A stretch of DNA of 64,000 nt. Source: Candidatus Chlorohelix allophototropha. Its GTDB lineage: Bacteria > Chloroflexota > Chloroflexia > Chloroheliales > Chloroheliaceae. The notes beneath the pieces are model-generated. The model was not told the DNA's origin and ran no database searches. It saw only the letters and a list, made by a program, of their open reading frames with translations. This document shows, in pieces, positions 48,531-57,689 of this stretch (positions are counted from its first letter, which is position 1; the number at the start of each line of letters is the position of its first letter). The stretch lies in NCBI RefSeq assembly GCF_030389965.1, contig NZ_CP128399.1, positions 2,284,934 to 2,348,933 on the forward strand, given 5' to 3'. A program made the position numbers and the translations under genes.

Positions 48531-50329
48531 GCATTATGCAATATCGTAGTTGGTTTAGCGGCATTTTCGGACTTGAAGCCGAAAGGGTTTTGCCTACTCT
48601 ATTCGGGCATGGCGAACTGGTAAGCAGCCGAATAATTGGCAAAGTCGCTTTTGGTTATCTCAAACGAGTGGATGGAACGCAACCTGATTTCTACACCGAC
48701 TTTTCAGGACAGGTAGTATTAGCAGCCGACGCCACCCTATACAACCTGTCCGAAATTGTCGCCACGTTGCGGCAACGCGGTTTGGCAAGCAGTGAGAGAG
48801 CGAGTCCGGGCGAATTATTATTAGGGCTATATCTCGAATTCGGCGCAGAATTTGCCAAACATGTGCGCGGCATGTTTACGGTGGCAATTTGGGATGGGCA
48901 CACCGATAAGCTTATTCTTACCAGAGATGCCATTGGGGCGCGTTCGCTCTATTACGCGCCTACCCGTTCGCGGTTGGCTTTTTCCTCCACGTTGCGCTCG
49001 TTGCGGCGTTTCCCCGACCTCAAGCTGGAAATAAACCTTGATGCCGTTCGCAAGTACCTGACGTGCGCCTTTGTGCCGGGGGAAGTCACCCTGTTGGAAG
49101 GGATATACGAATTGCTACCGGGGCATTATCTGGTGGCACAGCAGGGTGTGAACGGCGCAATCGACTACGAAACGCGCCCTTACTGGCAGGCTCGCGAGGG
49201 CGAATGGGATGAAAACGCGCCGGTGGAAACCTACAGCGACCCCCTACGCCGTATGTTGGAGCAAGCGGTCAGCGAACGCTTACCGAATAACGGTGCAGTA
49301 GGGGTCTTGTTGAGTGGCGGGCTAGACAGCAGCGCCATCACTGCCCTAACCACCCGCTTGTATGGCGATGAAGCGGTACATACCTATTCCATCTCCTTTG
49401 GCGCAGAGTATCCCAACGAACTCGAATTTAGCAGCATGGTAGCGCGTCACTGTGGCACTCGTCACCGTATTCTTGAAATCGGCGGAGAAGAAATCGCCCG
49501 CCTTTTGCCAAGCACCGTTGCCTTACTAGACGACCCGGTTGGCGACCCTCTCACCGTACCCAATTTCCTGCTAGATCGTACTGCCAGCCAAGACACCGAT
49601 ATTGTGCTAAACGGAGAAGGCGGCGACCCCTGCTTTGGTGGACCTAAAAATCTACCGATGGTTTTGCACGAAATGTATCTGGATGGCGCTTCCGCCAGCC
49701 TTGCACGAGAGCAAAATTACCTGCGCTCTTACCAGAAATGCTACGACGACTTGCCCCAACTTCTAACACCCGCCACGCTGAATAGGCTGGAAAAGCTGCC
49801 GCCGCTTGAAGAACTGGTCGCGCCTTATTTGGATGAACGTAGCGGTATGCAGCACTATCTCAACCGCTTGATGCTGGTTAATGTTCGTCTCAAAGGGGCG
49901 CATCACATTCTCCACAAGGTTGACCGCATGACCGCTGCGCATGGGATAGAGGCGCGTTCTCCTATGTTCGATAGGCGTATTGTGGATTATAGTTTCTGTA
50001 TCCCGCCGCGCTGGAAGCAATACGGCAATGTCGAAAAATATGTCCTGAAAAAAGCGGTGGAAGATATTCTCCCTCGTGAAATTATCAATCGTCCTAAAAG
50101 CGGCATGATGGTTCCGGTACAAGCGTGGTTCAGAAAACCCTTACGAAAGCTGGCAAAAGAAACACTCCTCGGCAAACGCGCCCGTGAACGCGGTATCCTG
50201 AACCAGAAATTATTAAAAGATTGGCTGGATTATCGTGATATTACTTTCCCCCGACATGGAGTCAAGCTGTGGCTGGCATTGACGCTGGAGTTGTGGTTTC
50301 AGGCGTATGTGGATGCGCCTCGCGCTTGA
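48527..50329 (+). CDS. Asparagine synthetase-like protein lacking the glutaminase Cys (second of two)
   Basis: A 600-residue AsnB-family protein. The PP-loop is LLSGGLDSSAI (261-271), and VLNGEGGDPCFGG is the second conserved loop. The N-terminus reads MSIMQYRSWFSGIFGLEAE: the typical MCGIFG start is replaced by WFSGIFG, so the glutaminase nucleophile is lost. LILTRDAIGARSLYYAPTRS shows the glutaminase-like fold remains. The GTG at 48527 overlaps the previous stop (GTGA); an ATG at 48536 is the alternative start. It pairs with the similar protein at 44906, and the two may act on the same or successive substrates. Confidence 0.85.
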   Translation: MSIMQYRSWFSGIFGLEAERVLPTLFGHGELVSSRIIGKVAFGYLKRVDGTQPDFYTDFSGQVVLAADATLYNLSEIVATLRQRGLASSERASPGELLLGLYLEFGAEFAKHVRGMFTVAIWDGHTDKLILTRDAIGARSLYYAPTRSRLAFSSTLRSLRRFPDLKLEINLDAVRKYLTCAFVPGEVTLLEGIYELLPGHYLVAQQGVNGAIDYETRPYWQAREGEWDENAPVETYSDPLRRMLEQAVSERLPNNGAVGVLLSGGLDSSAITALTTRLYGDEAVHTYSISFGAEYPNELEFSSMVARHCGTRHRILEIGGEEIARLLPSTVALLDDPVGDPLTVPNFLLDRTASQDTDIVLNGEGGDPCFGGPKNLPMVLHEMYLDGASASLAREQNYLRSYQKCYDDLPQLLTPATLNRLEKLPPLEELVAPYLDERSGMQHYLNRLMLVNVRLKGAHHILHKVDRMTAAHGIEARSPMFDRRIVDYSFCIPPRWKQYGNVEKYVLKKAVEDILPREIINRPKSGMMVPVQAWFRKPLRKLAKETLLGKRARERGILNQKLLKDWLDYRDITFPRHGVKLWLALTLELWFQAYVDAPRA

Positions 50330-50417
50330 GGCGGCTTGACAAAATTTGGTAAAAGCGGTTTCATCTAAAGCGGTATTTTCGACATTTTGCTGCTTTTACC
50401 ACAGATTGAGAACAAGA

Positions 50418-51542
50418 ATGACCAGACGTTTTTCGCTAACCCTTCTTTCGGTACTTGCCACGCTTATGCTACTGGCTGGTTGCGGCGATACTTCCACTGC
50501 TATCCCCACAACCATTGCATCTACCGCTACGGCTGTACCTATTGCAACGATTGTGCCAAGTTCCACCCCTATACCCACGCCCACCACCATACCGCCAACC
50601 GCTACTCCAACTTTCACGCCTACGCCGTTACCTTCGCCTACACCCGCCTATCGTTTCGGCGAAGAAGTAGCCACCTTGCAAGGGCATAGCGGGGGACTAT
50701 GGCAAGCGGTGTTGAGTCCGGATGGCAAAACCCTTGCCTCAGCCTCGGCTGACAAAACTATCAAGTTATGGGATTTTGCCAGCCACAAAGAGCTTTTAAC
50801 GCTCAAAGGACATACCGCCGAAGTAAGGGCAGTTGCTTTCAGCCCGGACGGGAAATTGCTTGCCAGCGGTTCGGTGGATAAAACCATTAAATTGTGGCAA
50901 TTGCCCGGAGGCGAAGAATTGGCTACTCTGAAAGGGCATACCGATGAGGTAGCAGCGGTCAGTTTTAGCCCGGATGGCAAAACCCTTGCCAGCGGCTCAA
51001 AAGATACCACCCTGCGCCTGTGGGAAATTCCATCCGGCAATGCGCTTGCCACCCTTAACGGACATACCAATTGGCTGGAAAGCGCGGTATTCAGCCCCAA
51101 TGGCAAGCTCATCGCTACCGGTTCGCTGGATTACACGGTACGCCTGTGGGACGTGGCGACCCGTAAATCTGTGGCGGTGCTGCGTGGGCATACTAACTGG
51201 GTCTTGCCAGTCACTTTCAGCCCCGATAGCAAATTGGTGGCAAGTGGCTCGAAGGATGCCAATGTGCTGGTGTGGGAAGCAGACACCGGAAAATTGCGCT
51301 ACACCCTCAAAGGGCATACTGAGGAAGTGCGTTCGGTAGCTTTCAGCCCTTCCGGCAAGGTGCTGGCAAGCGGTTCGGAAGACCAATTCACGCGCCTATG
51401 GGATGTGACTAGTGGTTCGCCGCTTGCCAGTTTTAAAAACGGCTCATCCGCAGCGTGGGTCACTTTCAACGCCGATGGCAACTTGTTGGTAGCCGCACTT
51501 GGCAACGGGCTTATTAAAATTCGCTACGTGGGAGTCTCGTAG
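50418..51542 (+). CDS. WD40 seven-bladed propeller lipoprotein
   Basis: A 374-residue lipoprotein starting at the ATG at 50418. The lipobox is LMLLAGCG (Cys about residue 22). A Thr/Pro-rich linker (about 25-75) leads to seven WD40 repeats, of which several have the form HTAEVRAVAFSPDGKLLASG followed by KLWQL. A complete seven-bladed propeller is predicted on the outer face of the membrane, as a scaffold for protein interactions. The gene lies 88 bases after the second asparagine-synthetase-like gene and could be part of the same transcript. Confidence 0.9.
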   Translation: MTRRFSLTLLSVLATLMLLAGCGDTSTAIPTTIASTATAVPIATIVPSSTPIPTPTTIPPTATPTFTPTPLPSPTPAYRFGEEVATLQGHSGGLWQAVLSPDGKTLASASADKTIKLWDFASHKELLTLKGHTAEVRAVAFSPDGKLLASGSVDKTIKLWQLPGGEELATLKGHTDEVAAVSFSPDGKTLASGSKDTTLRLWEIPSGNALATLNGHTNWLESAVFSPNGKLIATGSLDYTVRLWDVATRKSVAVLRGHTNWVLPVTFSPDSKLVASGSKDANVLVWEADTGKLRYTLKGHTEEVRSVAFSPSGKVLASGSEDQFTRLWDVTSGSPLASFKNGSSAAWVTFNADGNLLVAALGNGLIKIRYVGVS

Positions 51543-51717
51543 TATTCTTATACAAATCTTTAACATATCTGAAACAAAATTTCACCAAGCCTATCTTTCG
51601 GCAAAACCATTTTTGTGAGAAAATCCTGTTAGTGTAGTATAAACTACCTAAATAGTGGGGCAAATTTGATAATTTTAAGCAACACCACACTAATTTATTG
51701 GAAACAGGAAAAGAATC

Positions 51718-52215
51718 ATGAAAAGCGTCATAGAGATTGCGCGAACCTCGGAAGAAGTCTTTGAATATCTTTCCGATGGGAATAAAACTAACGATTATTT
51801 TATCAAGGATTTCGAGGTTAAACCCCTATCGCGCCCGCCCTCAACTGATGGCATTTACCGACTCGGCACTTATGTAAGGGGCAAAGGCGCGTTTTTTGGT
51901 AAAAAGGTGTCAATCCTTTATAAAGTAGTGGTTTTTACACCCGGACAGGAAGTACGGCTGTGTTCCGAAGATAAAGAATATGATAGCGAGGTTGTCTGGC
52001 TATTGCATAAAACGGACGAGGGGAATACTCGTGTTTCGCTGGAGTTACAATTGGCGATGAAAAAGACTTTTATTGGGTTTTTCGCCAACACCGCCATCCA
52101 GATGCTCGAACCTGTGCTTAATGGCTACCTGCAACATAGCCTCGCACGCCTCAAGCATATCCTTGAGGGAAAGCCGAGCGAACACTTCGTGCAAACCGCT
52201 CTCAGTCAGAATTAA
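51718..52215 (+). CDS. SRPBCC/START-like protein
   Basis: A 165-residue protein beginning MKSVIEIARTSEEVFEYLSD, the N-terminal strand and helix of the SRPBCC (Bet v1-like, polyketide_cyc2) fold. It ends with the long C-terminal helix (LNGYLQHSLARLKHILEG). The fold gives a hydrophobic pocket for a small ligand. No enzyme activity can be predicted. It is a single gene with a strong terminator 12 bases downstream. AGGAAAAG precedes the ATG. Confidence 0.75.
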   Translation: MKSVIEIARTSEEVFEYLSDGNKTNDYFIKDFEVKPLSRPPSTDGIYRLGTYVRGKGAFFGKKVSILYKVVVFTPGQEVRLCSEDKEYDSEVVWLLHKTDEGNTRVSLELQLAMKKTFIGFFANTAIQMLEPVLNGYLQHSLARLKHILEGKPSEHFVQTALSQN

Positions 52216-52227
52216 AAAGCTTGAAAT

Positions 52228-52256
52228 GGACGCTCGCTTGGGAGCGTCCTTTCTTC
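52228..52256 (+). terminator. Terminator of the SRPBCC gene
   Basis: A perfect 8-bp stem (GGACGCTC with GAGCGTCC) and 6-base loop followed by TTTCTTCTT. It ends at the stop of the convergent aroKB gene and may serve both. Confidence 0.85.
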
Positions 52257-53996
52257 TTATCCAATCAACTCTTTCATTACTTCTCTTACTGCCTCAAAAG
52301 GGATATCACGGCGAATAGAGATACGCCCAACTCCTTCTGGAATTATCCAGCGAATTGCGCCGCCATCGCTTTTCTTATCCAGACCCATCGCTGCCAACGC
52401 TCTTTCCGGGTCAACGGCTGCCTTGAGCTTGAAACCGAAGCTTTCGAGGAGATTGCGCTGCCTTTCTACAAAAGCGGCATCGCAGTAGCCTAATTGTTGT
52501 GCAAGTAACGCCACCCCGTGCATCCCAATCGCCACAGCCTCGCCATGCAATAGTAGGCTGTAGCCACCCGCCGACTCAAGACCGTGTGCGTAAGTATGTC
52601 CGTAGTTAAGAGTCATACGCAAGCCTGTCTCATGCTCGTCCTGCGCCACTACACCAGCCTTTACTGCCACCGACTCACGCAAAATCGCGGCAGTTATTTC
52701 TGCCTCTCCAGCCTGCAAACGGGACAAGTTCGCTTCCAGTCGTGTCAAGCGTTTCAGTGCGCCATGCTCATCGGGGTCTGCACCGGGAATAAGGGCATGT
52801 TTTATAACTTCTCCCCAACCGCTGCGCTTTTCCCTTTCTGGCAAGGTATCGAGCAAATTGACATCGGTTAGAACCAAGTTCGGTGGGTAAAATGAGCCAA
52901 CTAGATTTTTGCCCTGTGGCAGGTTAACCCCGGTCTTGCCACCCACGCTGCTATCCACCATTGCCAGCAAAGTGGTGGGAACTTGCACCAAGGGTACTCC
53001 GCGCAACCACGTAGCCGCTACAAACCCGGCTAAATCTCCCACTACACCACCGCCCAACGCCACGATTATATCTTTGCGTTCGGCACGCGCTTCTGCCAAT
53101 TTTTCGTATAGCTCTGCTACACGCTCAAGGCTTTTGGACTGCTCGCCGAAAGGCACGCTCAAAAGAGTGGGGCGAAAGCCTTCCGAGCGCAGTAAGTCGA
53201 GCGTTTTCTCTCCGTAAAGTACGGCTACATTAGAATCGGTGATTACAAACACTGCGCGATTTTCGCTACCCGGCAAATGTGTTTTTATAAGACTTCCTAG
53301 CTCTTTTAACAAATTCGGCGCAAACAAAACATTATAACTGCGATTCGAGGCTTTGATTTCAAGCAGATTAGAATCCGGAGCAGGAGGAGTGAAAACCATC
53401 GCGTCTGCGGCGGCTCTTCCGGCGGGAGTAGTCGCGCCACCCTTGCCTTTTTCACCGCGTCGCTTTACCAGTTCTAACGCTCGTATAACTTCTGCTGCAA
53501 CAACTTCTGGGGTCAAAAAATCGGTATGCACTGTCCAATCCGACTCGGCATAAAATGCTTGCCGGGACGCTTTTAGGCTGGTAATACGAGAATATGAGTC
53601 GCTACCCTGAAGTAAAGGACGCACCGAACCGGGTTCGCCACTTGCCAGCATTAGACGCACCATAATTGTTTCTGGGCGCGCCTCAAGGCAAAATACATAG
53701 CCATTAGCAGTCATCTTTGTGCGATTGGTCGCCGAAATAACGATGCCACCTCCGGTAGATACCACCTGATAATCTTCGCGGCATACCGACTCTAGCACTT
53801 CACTTTCAAGCTGACGAAAACCCGCTTCGCCATCTGTAGCAAAAATCTCAGGGACACTTCTTCCGGTATTAGCTTCAATCTGGAGATCGGTGTCAACAAA
53901 CTCGTAACCGAGCATACGGGCAAGTAATTTACCTACGCTGGTTTTACCTGTGCCGCTGAATCCTACCAGAAAAATGTTTTCTTTCAAACTTTCCAT
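52257..53996 (-). CDS. aroKB: Fused shikimate kinase / 3-dehydroquinate synthase
   Basis: A 579-residue bifunctional enzyme of the shikimate pathway. Residues 1-175 are shikimate kinase: Walker A GFSGTGKTSVG, the shikimate-binding Asp in FVDTD, and STGGGIVI. A Gly/Ala/Pro linker (GEKGKGGATTPAGRAA) leads to 3-dehydroquinate synthase from about residue 210. That part shows VALGGGVVGDLAGFVAATW, PTTLLAMVDSSVGGKTG, the metal Glu in GWGEVIKHALI and His in LNYGHTYAHGLE. The two steps are not consecutive in the pathway. It is cytoplasmic. Fusions of these two domains are known in other bacteria. Confidence 0.95.
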   Translation of the reverse strand: MESLKENIFLVGFSGTGKTSVGKLLARMLGYEFVDTDLQIEANTGRSVPEIFATDGEAGFRQLESEVLESVCREDYQVVSTGGGIVISATNRTKMTANGYVFCLEARPETIMVRLMLASGEPGSVRPLLQGSDSYSRITSLKASRQAFYAESDWTVHTDFLTPEVVAAEVIRALELVKRRGEKGKGGATTPAGRAAADAMVFTPPAPDSNLLEIKASNRSYNVLFAPNLLKELGSLIKTHLPGSENRAVFVITDSNVAVLYGEKTLDLLRSEGFRPTLLSVPFGEQSKSLERVAELYEKLAEARAERKDIIVALGGGVVGDLAGFVAATWLRGVPLVQVPTTLLAMVDSSVGGKTGVNLPQGKNLVGSFYPPNLVLTDVNLLDTLPEREKRSGWGEVIKHALIPGADPDEHGALKRLTRLEANLSRLQAGEAEITAAILRESVAVKAGVVAQDEHETGLRMTLNYGHTYAHGLESAGGYSLLLHGEAVAIGMHGVALLAQQLGYCDAAFVERQRNLLESFGFKLKAAVDPERALAAMGLDKKSDGGAIRWIIPEGVGRISIRRDIPFEAVREVMKELIG

Positions 53997-54441
53997 GTTA
54001 TCCTCTAGTTTATTTTTGCCTCATTTTATGCCAAAAGCACCTATGCGGCAAATAGGCACAAAAAGAAGGTGCATTTTTACTTTCGGTGGCTTCTATCATT
54101 GTTTGACACGGCTCTCTTTTCATTATGAGACAGTGAGTAGAAATATGTTAATTATACTGGTAAACATAGCCAAGTTCAGTGAATCTGCGGAATACCTATT
54201 GAGATAAACTAATTTTCAAATATTTGACCTAATTTTTACCTATTTTTCCATTCTGTATACCTCGCGATTCTATAATTAGTTGTGGTATTTGGCTAACTGT
54301 GCAAGGATATTGGACAGCACCCGGGGCATTCAAATTTTGGTTTTAGCATATCCCGACATCTTTCAAGGACGAAGGAATCGTGTCTTATAAACCGGTAATT
54401 TTAATAACCCGGCGAGCTAAAGCAAAGAAAGACCCGCAATT
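53997..54441. other. Intergenic region (445 bp) upstream of the hydrogenase operon
   Basis: No gene is seen. A TATAAT box lies at 54271-54276 without a good -35 at the usual distance. The last 150 bases form the hydrogenase leader and have only a weak ribosome site (AAAGAAAGACC). The left end should carry the aroKB promoter. Confidence 0.45.
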
Positions 54442-55566
54442 ATGTCATTAAAAGTCAGCGAAAAAGTTGTGGTACAACGCCCACACTTTCCACAGCTTTT
54501 TGAAAACCTTGTGCAACAGGGTTATCAGATTGTAGGTCCAACTGTTCAGGATAAAGCCATTGTATATGCAGAACTTGAGTCTCCCGATGAGCTTCCTGAA
54601 GGCTGGGCTGATGAGCAAAACAACGCATTTTACAGGCTGAAAAAGCGTGAGGATAAGACGCTTTTCAGCTATGTAGTAGGTCCTCATTCTTGGAAAAACC
54701 TTTTATTTCCATCCAATCTGCAAATGTGGCGAACCGATGCCGGACTAACAAGTTTTGAAGAATCCTCAGAACCGCCTCCCAAATATGCCTTCCTCGGGGT
54801 GCGAGCCTGCGAATTGCACGCCATGCAGATTCAGGATAAGGTTTTTTTACAGGGCAGTTATGCCGATAGCGATTATCGGAAAAAGCGCGAAAACCTTTTT
54901 ATTGTAGCAGTGAATTGCACTCAACCGGGGGGCACATGTTTTTGTAGCTCTATGCAAACCGGTCCACAGGTTGAATCAGGCTTTGATATTGCATTGACCG
55001 AAGTTTGTGAAGGGGCTTTGCATTACTTTGTGGCAGAGGCAGGTTCAGAGTCAGGCTTAAAGGTTCTGCAACAACTTCCCCATGAAACCTCTTCACCCAC
55101 CGAGATTGAAAAAGCTGCCAGCCTAGTAAAGCAAGCGGGAGAGCAAATGGGACGCACTCTTGATACTGAAGGGTTAAAAGAGTTGCTCTATCGCAATACA
55201 GAAAATTCGCGCTGGGAGGAAGTAGCTAATCGCTGCCTCACTTGCGCAAACTGTACTATGGTATGTCCAACCTGCTTTTGCTCTAGAGTCGAGGATGTTA
55301 CCGATTTGGACGGCGCTGGTGCGGAACGTTGGCGCAAATGGGATTCATGTTTCACCGTTGAGTATTCCTATATAAAAGGTGGCGCGGTACGTCCTTCTGT
55401 ACACTCACGTTATCGGCAATGGCTCACTCACAAACTCGGCGCTTGGTACGATCAATTTGGAACTTCCGGGTGTGTAGGTTGCGGGCGCTGCATAACTTGG
55501 TGCCCAGTAGGGATAGACCTGACCGAAGAGGCGCGTGCCATTCGTCAGAGCGAGCTATCACGCTGA
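54442..55566 (+). CDS. hydB: NiFe hydrogenase beta subunit (4Fe-4S dicluster, HydB-like)
   Basis: A 374-residue iron-sulphur subunit of a group 3b-type (sulfhydrogenase-like) cytosolic NiFe hydrogenase, also akin to anaerobic sulphite reductase subunit A. Conserved parts are [17 protein letters not shown] and the ferredoxin-like pair [16 protein letters not shown] (55237-55284) and [12 protein letters not shown] (near 55473-55508). It carries electrons between the small subunit and the flavin subunit. It is the first gene of the operon hydB-cNMP-hydG-hydD-hydA. No maturation genes (hyp) lie in the window. Confidence 0.9.
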   Translation: MSLKVSEKVVVQRPHFPQLFENLVQQGYQIVGPTVQDKAIVYAELESPDELPEGWADEQNNAFYRLKKREDKTLFSYVVGPHSWKNLLFPSNLQMWRTDAGLTSFEESSEPPPKYAFLGVRACELHAMQIQDKVFLQGSYADSDYRKKRENLFIVAVNCTQPGGTCFCSSMQTGPQVESGFDIALTEVCEGALHYFVAEAGSESGLKVLQQLPHETSSPTEIEKAASLVKQAGEQMGRTLDTEGLKELLYRNTENSRWEEVANRCLTCANCTMVCPTCFCSRVEDVTDLDGAGAERWRKWDSCFTVEYSYIKGGAVRPSVHSRYRQWLTHKLGAWYDQFGTSGCVGCGRCITWCPVGIDLTEEARAIRQSELSR

Positions 55567-55582
55567 GAAAGGAGAGGTCATT

Positions 55583-56047
55583 ATGTTTGAGCAAGTTATA
55601 GCAAACCATCCTTTCTTTATGGGGATGGGCGAATACAATACCAATCTAATTGCAGAGCATTGCATCAATACTGAATTTAAACCGGGAGAGTTTATCTTTA
55701 AAAGTGACACCCCGGCGCAACAATTTTATATTATCCAACATGGTAAGGTCTCGCTTGAGATTGCAGGCGCCAAAACCGGCTCGGTTATCATCCAAACCTT
55801 GCGAGAAGGTGATGTTCTAGGCTGGTCATGGCTATTTGCGCCTTATCGTTGGCATTTTGATGCCCGTTCGGTAGAACATACTATTGCGCTTTTTATAGAG
55901 GGTAAGTGGTTGCGCGAATATTGCGAACAAGATCATGACTTGGGTTATATCTTGATGAACCGGGTAGCGCAATTGACCATCCAAAGGTTGCAAGCTACTC
56001 GGCTACAATTGCTGGATTTGTACGGCAAATCATCAGAAAGACGGTGA
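55583..56047 (+). CDS. Cyclic-nucleotide-binding-fold protein inside the hydrogenase operon
   Basis: A 154-residue protein (ATG at 55583, with AAAGGAG eleven bases upstream). It is a single cNMP-binding beta barrel of the Crp type: EFKPGEFIFKSDTPAQQFYI, HGKVSLEIAG and TLREGDVLGWSWLFAPYRWH. No HTH or other output domain follows. The phosphate-binding Arg-Ala of true cAMP sites is not clear (the barrel loop reads GDVLGWSWLFAPYRWHFDAR). Its place between hydB and hydG, 16 and 3 bases away, suggests a regulatory or structural subunit of the hydrogenase. Confidence 0.85.
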   Translation: MFEQVIANHPFFMGMGEYNTNLIAEHCINTEFKPGEFIFKSDTPAQQFYIIQHGKVSLEIAGAKTGSVIIQTLREGDVLGWSWLFAPYRWHFDARSVEHTIALFIEGKWLREYCEQDHDLGYILMNRVAQLTIQRLQATRLQLLDLYGKSSERR

Positions 56048-56050
56048 AAA

Positions 56051-56908
56051 ATGACTAACCCGTCCATTATTTCATCTGCCTTACCTAACCCCATGCTTCC
56101 TGCTCCCTTTGTAGTTGAACAGGTGCGCAAAGAAACAAATGACACCTTTACACTACTGCTTGAACCGGTAAATGAACATCGCGAGTTTCGCTTCCAACCC
56201 GGACAATTCAATATGCTCTATATGTTTGGGGTAGGCGAAGTGCCTATTTCAATCAGTGGAGACCCAGCACACCCCGAAACTCTTGTGCATACTTTGCGGG
56301 CGGTTGGCTCGGTCACGAATGCTATGCGAATGTTGAAACCGGGTGATACGATTGGAGTGCGGGGCCCATTCGGGGTGCCCTGGCCCGTTGATAAAGCTAT
56401 TGGCAAGGATATTGTACTTATAACGGGTGGAATTGGACTCGCGCCCTTGCGTCCAGCCATTTACCATATTCTCACAAATCGTCCAAATTACGGTAAGTTT
56501 GTGCTGCTATACGGGGCGCGTACTCCCCAAGAGGTACTTTACAAAAGCGAACTGGCTAAATGGCGCAGTCGCTTTGATATGACGGTAGAAGTAACAACCG
56601 ACCGCGCTACCGGAAGTTGGATGGGCGATGTCGGCGTAGTGACTACTCTAATACCCAGAGTGCCATTCGACCCGCATAATGCCTTGGCACTGGTATGCGG
56701 ACCAGAAATAATGATGCGTTATACCATTATGGAATTGGAAAAACGTGGCGTGCCGCTTGACCATATTTACGTTTCAATGGAACGAAATATGCAGTGCGCT
56801 ATAGGGCTGTGCGGGCATTGTCAGGTGGGACCGGTTTTTGTGTGCAAGGATGGTCCCGTTTTCAGATTCGACCAGATTCAAGACTGGTTCAAGAAGTGGG
56901 AGGTTTGA
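56051..56908 (+). CDS. hydG: NiFe hydrogenase gamma subunit (FAD/NAD(P)-binding, HydG-like)
   Basis: A 285-residue ferredoxin-NADP reductase-like flavoprotein. It has the FAD site [20 protein letters not shown], the NAD(P) site [16 protein letters not shown], and a C-terminal 2Fe-2S site with the spacing C-x4-C-x2-C-x7-C ([17 protein letters not shown]). It links the hydrogenase to the NAD(P)H pool. It is close to HydG of sulfhydrogenase and to AsrB. It lies 3 bases after the cNMP-fold gene and one base before hydD. Confidence 0.93.
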   Translation: MTNPSIISSALPNPMLPAPFVVEQVRKETNDTFTLLLEPVNEHREFRFQPGQFNMLYMFGVGEVPISISGDPAHPETLVHTLRAVGSVTNAMRMLKPGDTIGVRGPFGVPWPVDKAIGKDIVLITGGIGLAPLRPAIYHILTNRPNYGKFVLLYGARTPQEVLYKSELAKWRSRFDMTVEVTTDRATGSWMGDVGVVTTLIPRVPFDPHNALALVCGPEIMMRYTIMELEKRGVPLDHIYVSMERNMQCAIGLCGHCQVGPVFVCKDGPVFRFDQIQDWFKKWEV

Positions 56909-56909
56909 A

Positions 56910-57689
56910 ATGCAACCTGAGAAAAAACCAAAACTGGCAATCTGGAAGTTCGCCTCATGCGATGGCTGTCAGCTAAGTTTGCTCGATTGCGAGGACGAGC
57001 TACTAGCGGTGGCGGATAAAGTAGAAATTGCCAATTTTCCAGAAGCTTCTAGCACCGTACTCAAGGGCCCTTATGATATATCGCTGGTGGAAGGCTCGAT
57101 TACCACTTTGCATGATGCCGAACGCATCCAGAAAGTACGCAACCTTTCAAAATACCTGATTACGATTGGAGCTTGCGCCAACGCGGGTGGTATTCAAGCA
57201 CTCCGCAACTTCAAAGATGTAAAGGAATTTACCAGCGCGGTTTATGCCAACCCTGCCTTTATAAGTACGCTGGATCGCTCAACGCCTATCGCGCAACATG
57301 TAAGAGTGGATTTTGAGTTGCAGGGCTGTCCAATCAATAAATACCAGTTACTGGAAGTAATAAATGCCATGCTTAACGGGCGCAGACCCAATACTCCGCC
57401 TTATAGCGTATGCGTGGAATGCAAAATGCGGCAAACTGTATGCGTGATGGTCGCAAGTGGAACGCCTTGCTTGGGCCCAGTCACACACGCTGGATGCAAT
57501 GCGCTCTGCCCTTCTTACCAACGTAGTTGCTTTGGCTGCTACGGACCAAAAGAAACCCCCAATACTGCTTCTTTAGGTGCACAATGGGCAGAAATGGGCA
57601 AGAGCAAACCCGAACTTGTGCGTGCGTTCCGAAGCTTCAACGCTTATGCCGAAGCTTTTAGAAAAGAGAGCAGGTCACATGAGCACTAA
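56910..57689 (+). CDS. hydD: NiFe hydrogenase small subunit (HydD-like)
   Basis: A 259-residue electron-transfer small subunit. The proximal-cluster Cys pair is [17 protein letters not shown] (Cys17, Cys20). Further cluster ligands are in GACANAGG and [10 protein letters not shown], and the C-terminal Cys-rich stretch [18 protein letters not shown] coordinates the other clusters. There is no Tat signal, which fits a cytosolic enzyme. I used the ATG at 56910, one base after the hydG stop; longer frames run into hydG. Its 3' end overlaps hydA by 11 bases. Confidence 0.92.
   Translation: MQPEKKPKLAIWKFASCDGCQLSLLDCEDELLAVADKVEIANFPEASSTVLKGPYDISLVEGSITTLHDAERIQKVRNLSKYLITIGACANAGGIQALRNFKDVKEFTSAVYANPAFISTLDRSTPIAQHVRVDFELQGCPINKYQLLEVINAMLNGRRPNTPPYSVCVECKMRQTVCVMVASGTPCLGPVTHAGCNALCPSYQRSCFGCYGPKETPNTASLGAQWAEMGKSKPELVRAFRSFNAYAEAFRKESRSHEH

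Noticed and set aside
44375-50329. A classical lasso-peptide gene cluster
   Set aside because: No short precursor peptide, no PqqD-like recognition protein, no transglutaminase-type leader peptidase and no dedicated ABC exporter were found; the AsnB-like proteins and the other genes do not fit that plan.
53950-54207. An 85-codon plus-strand frame over the aroKB start
   Set aside because: Overlaps the start of a well-supported gene on the other strand and lacks a ribosome site.
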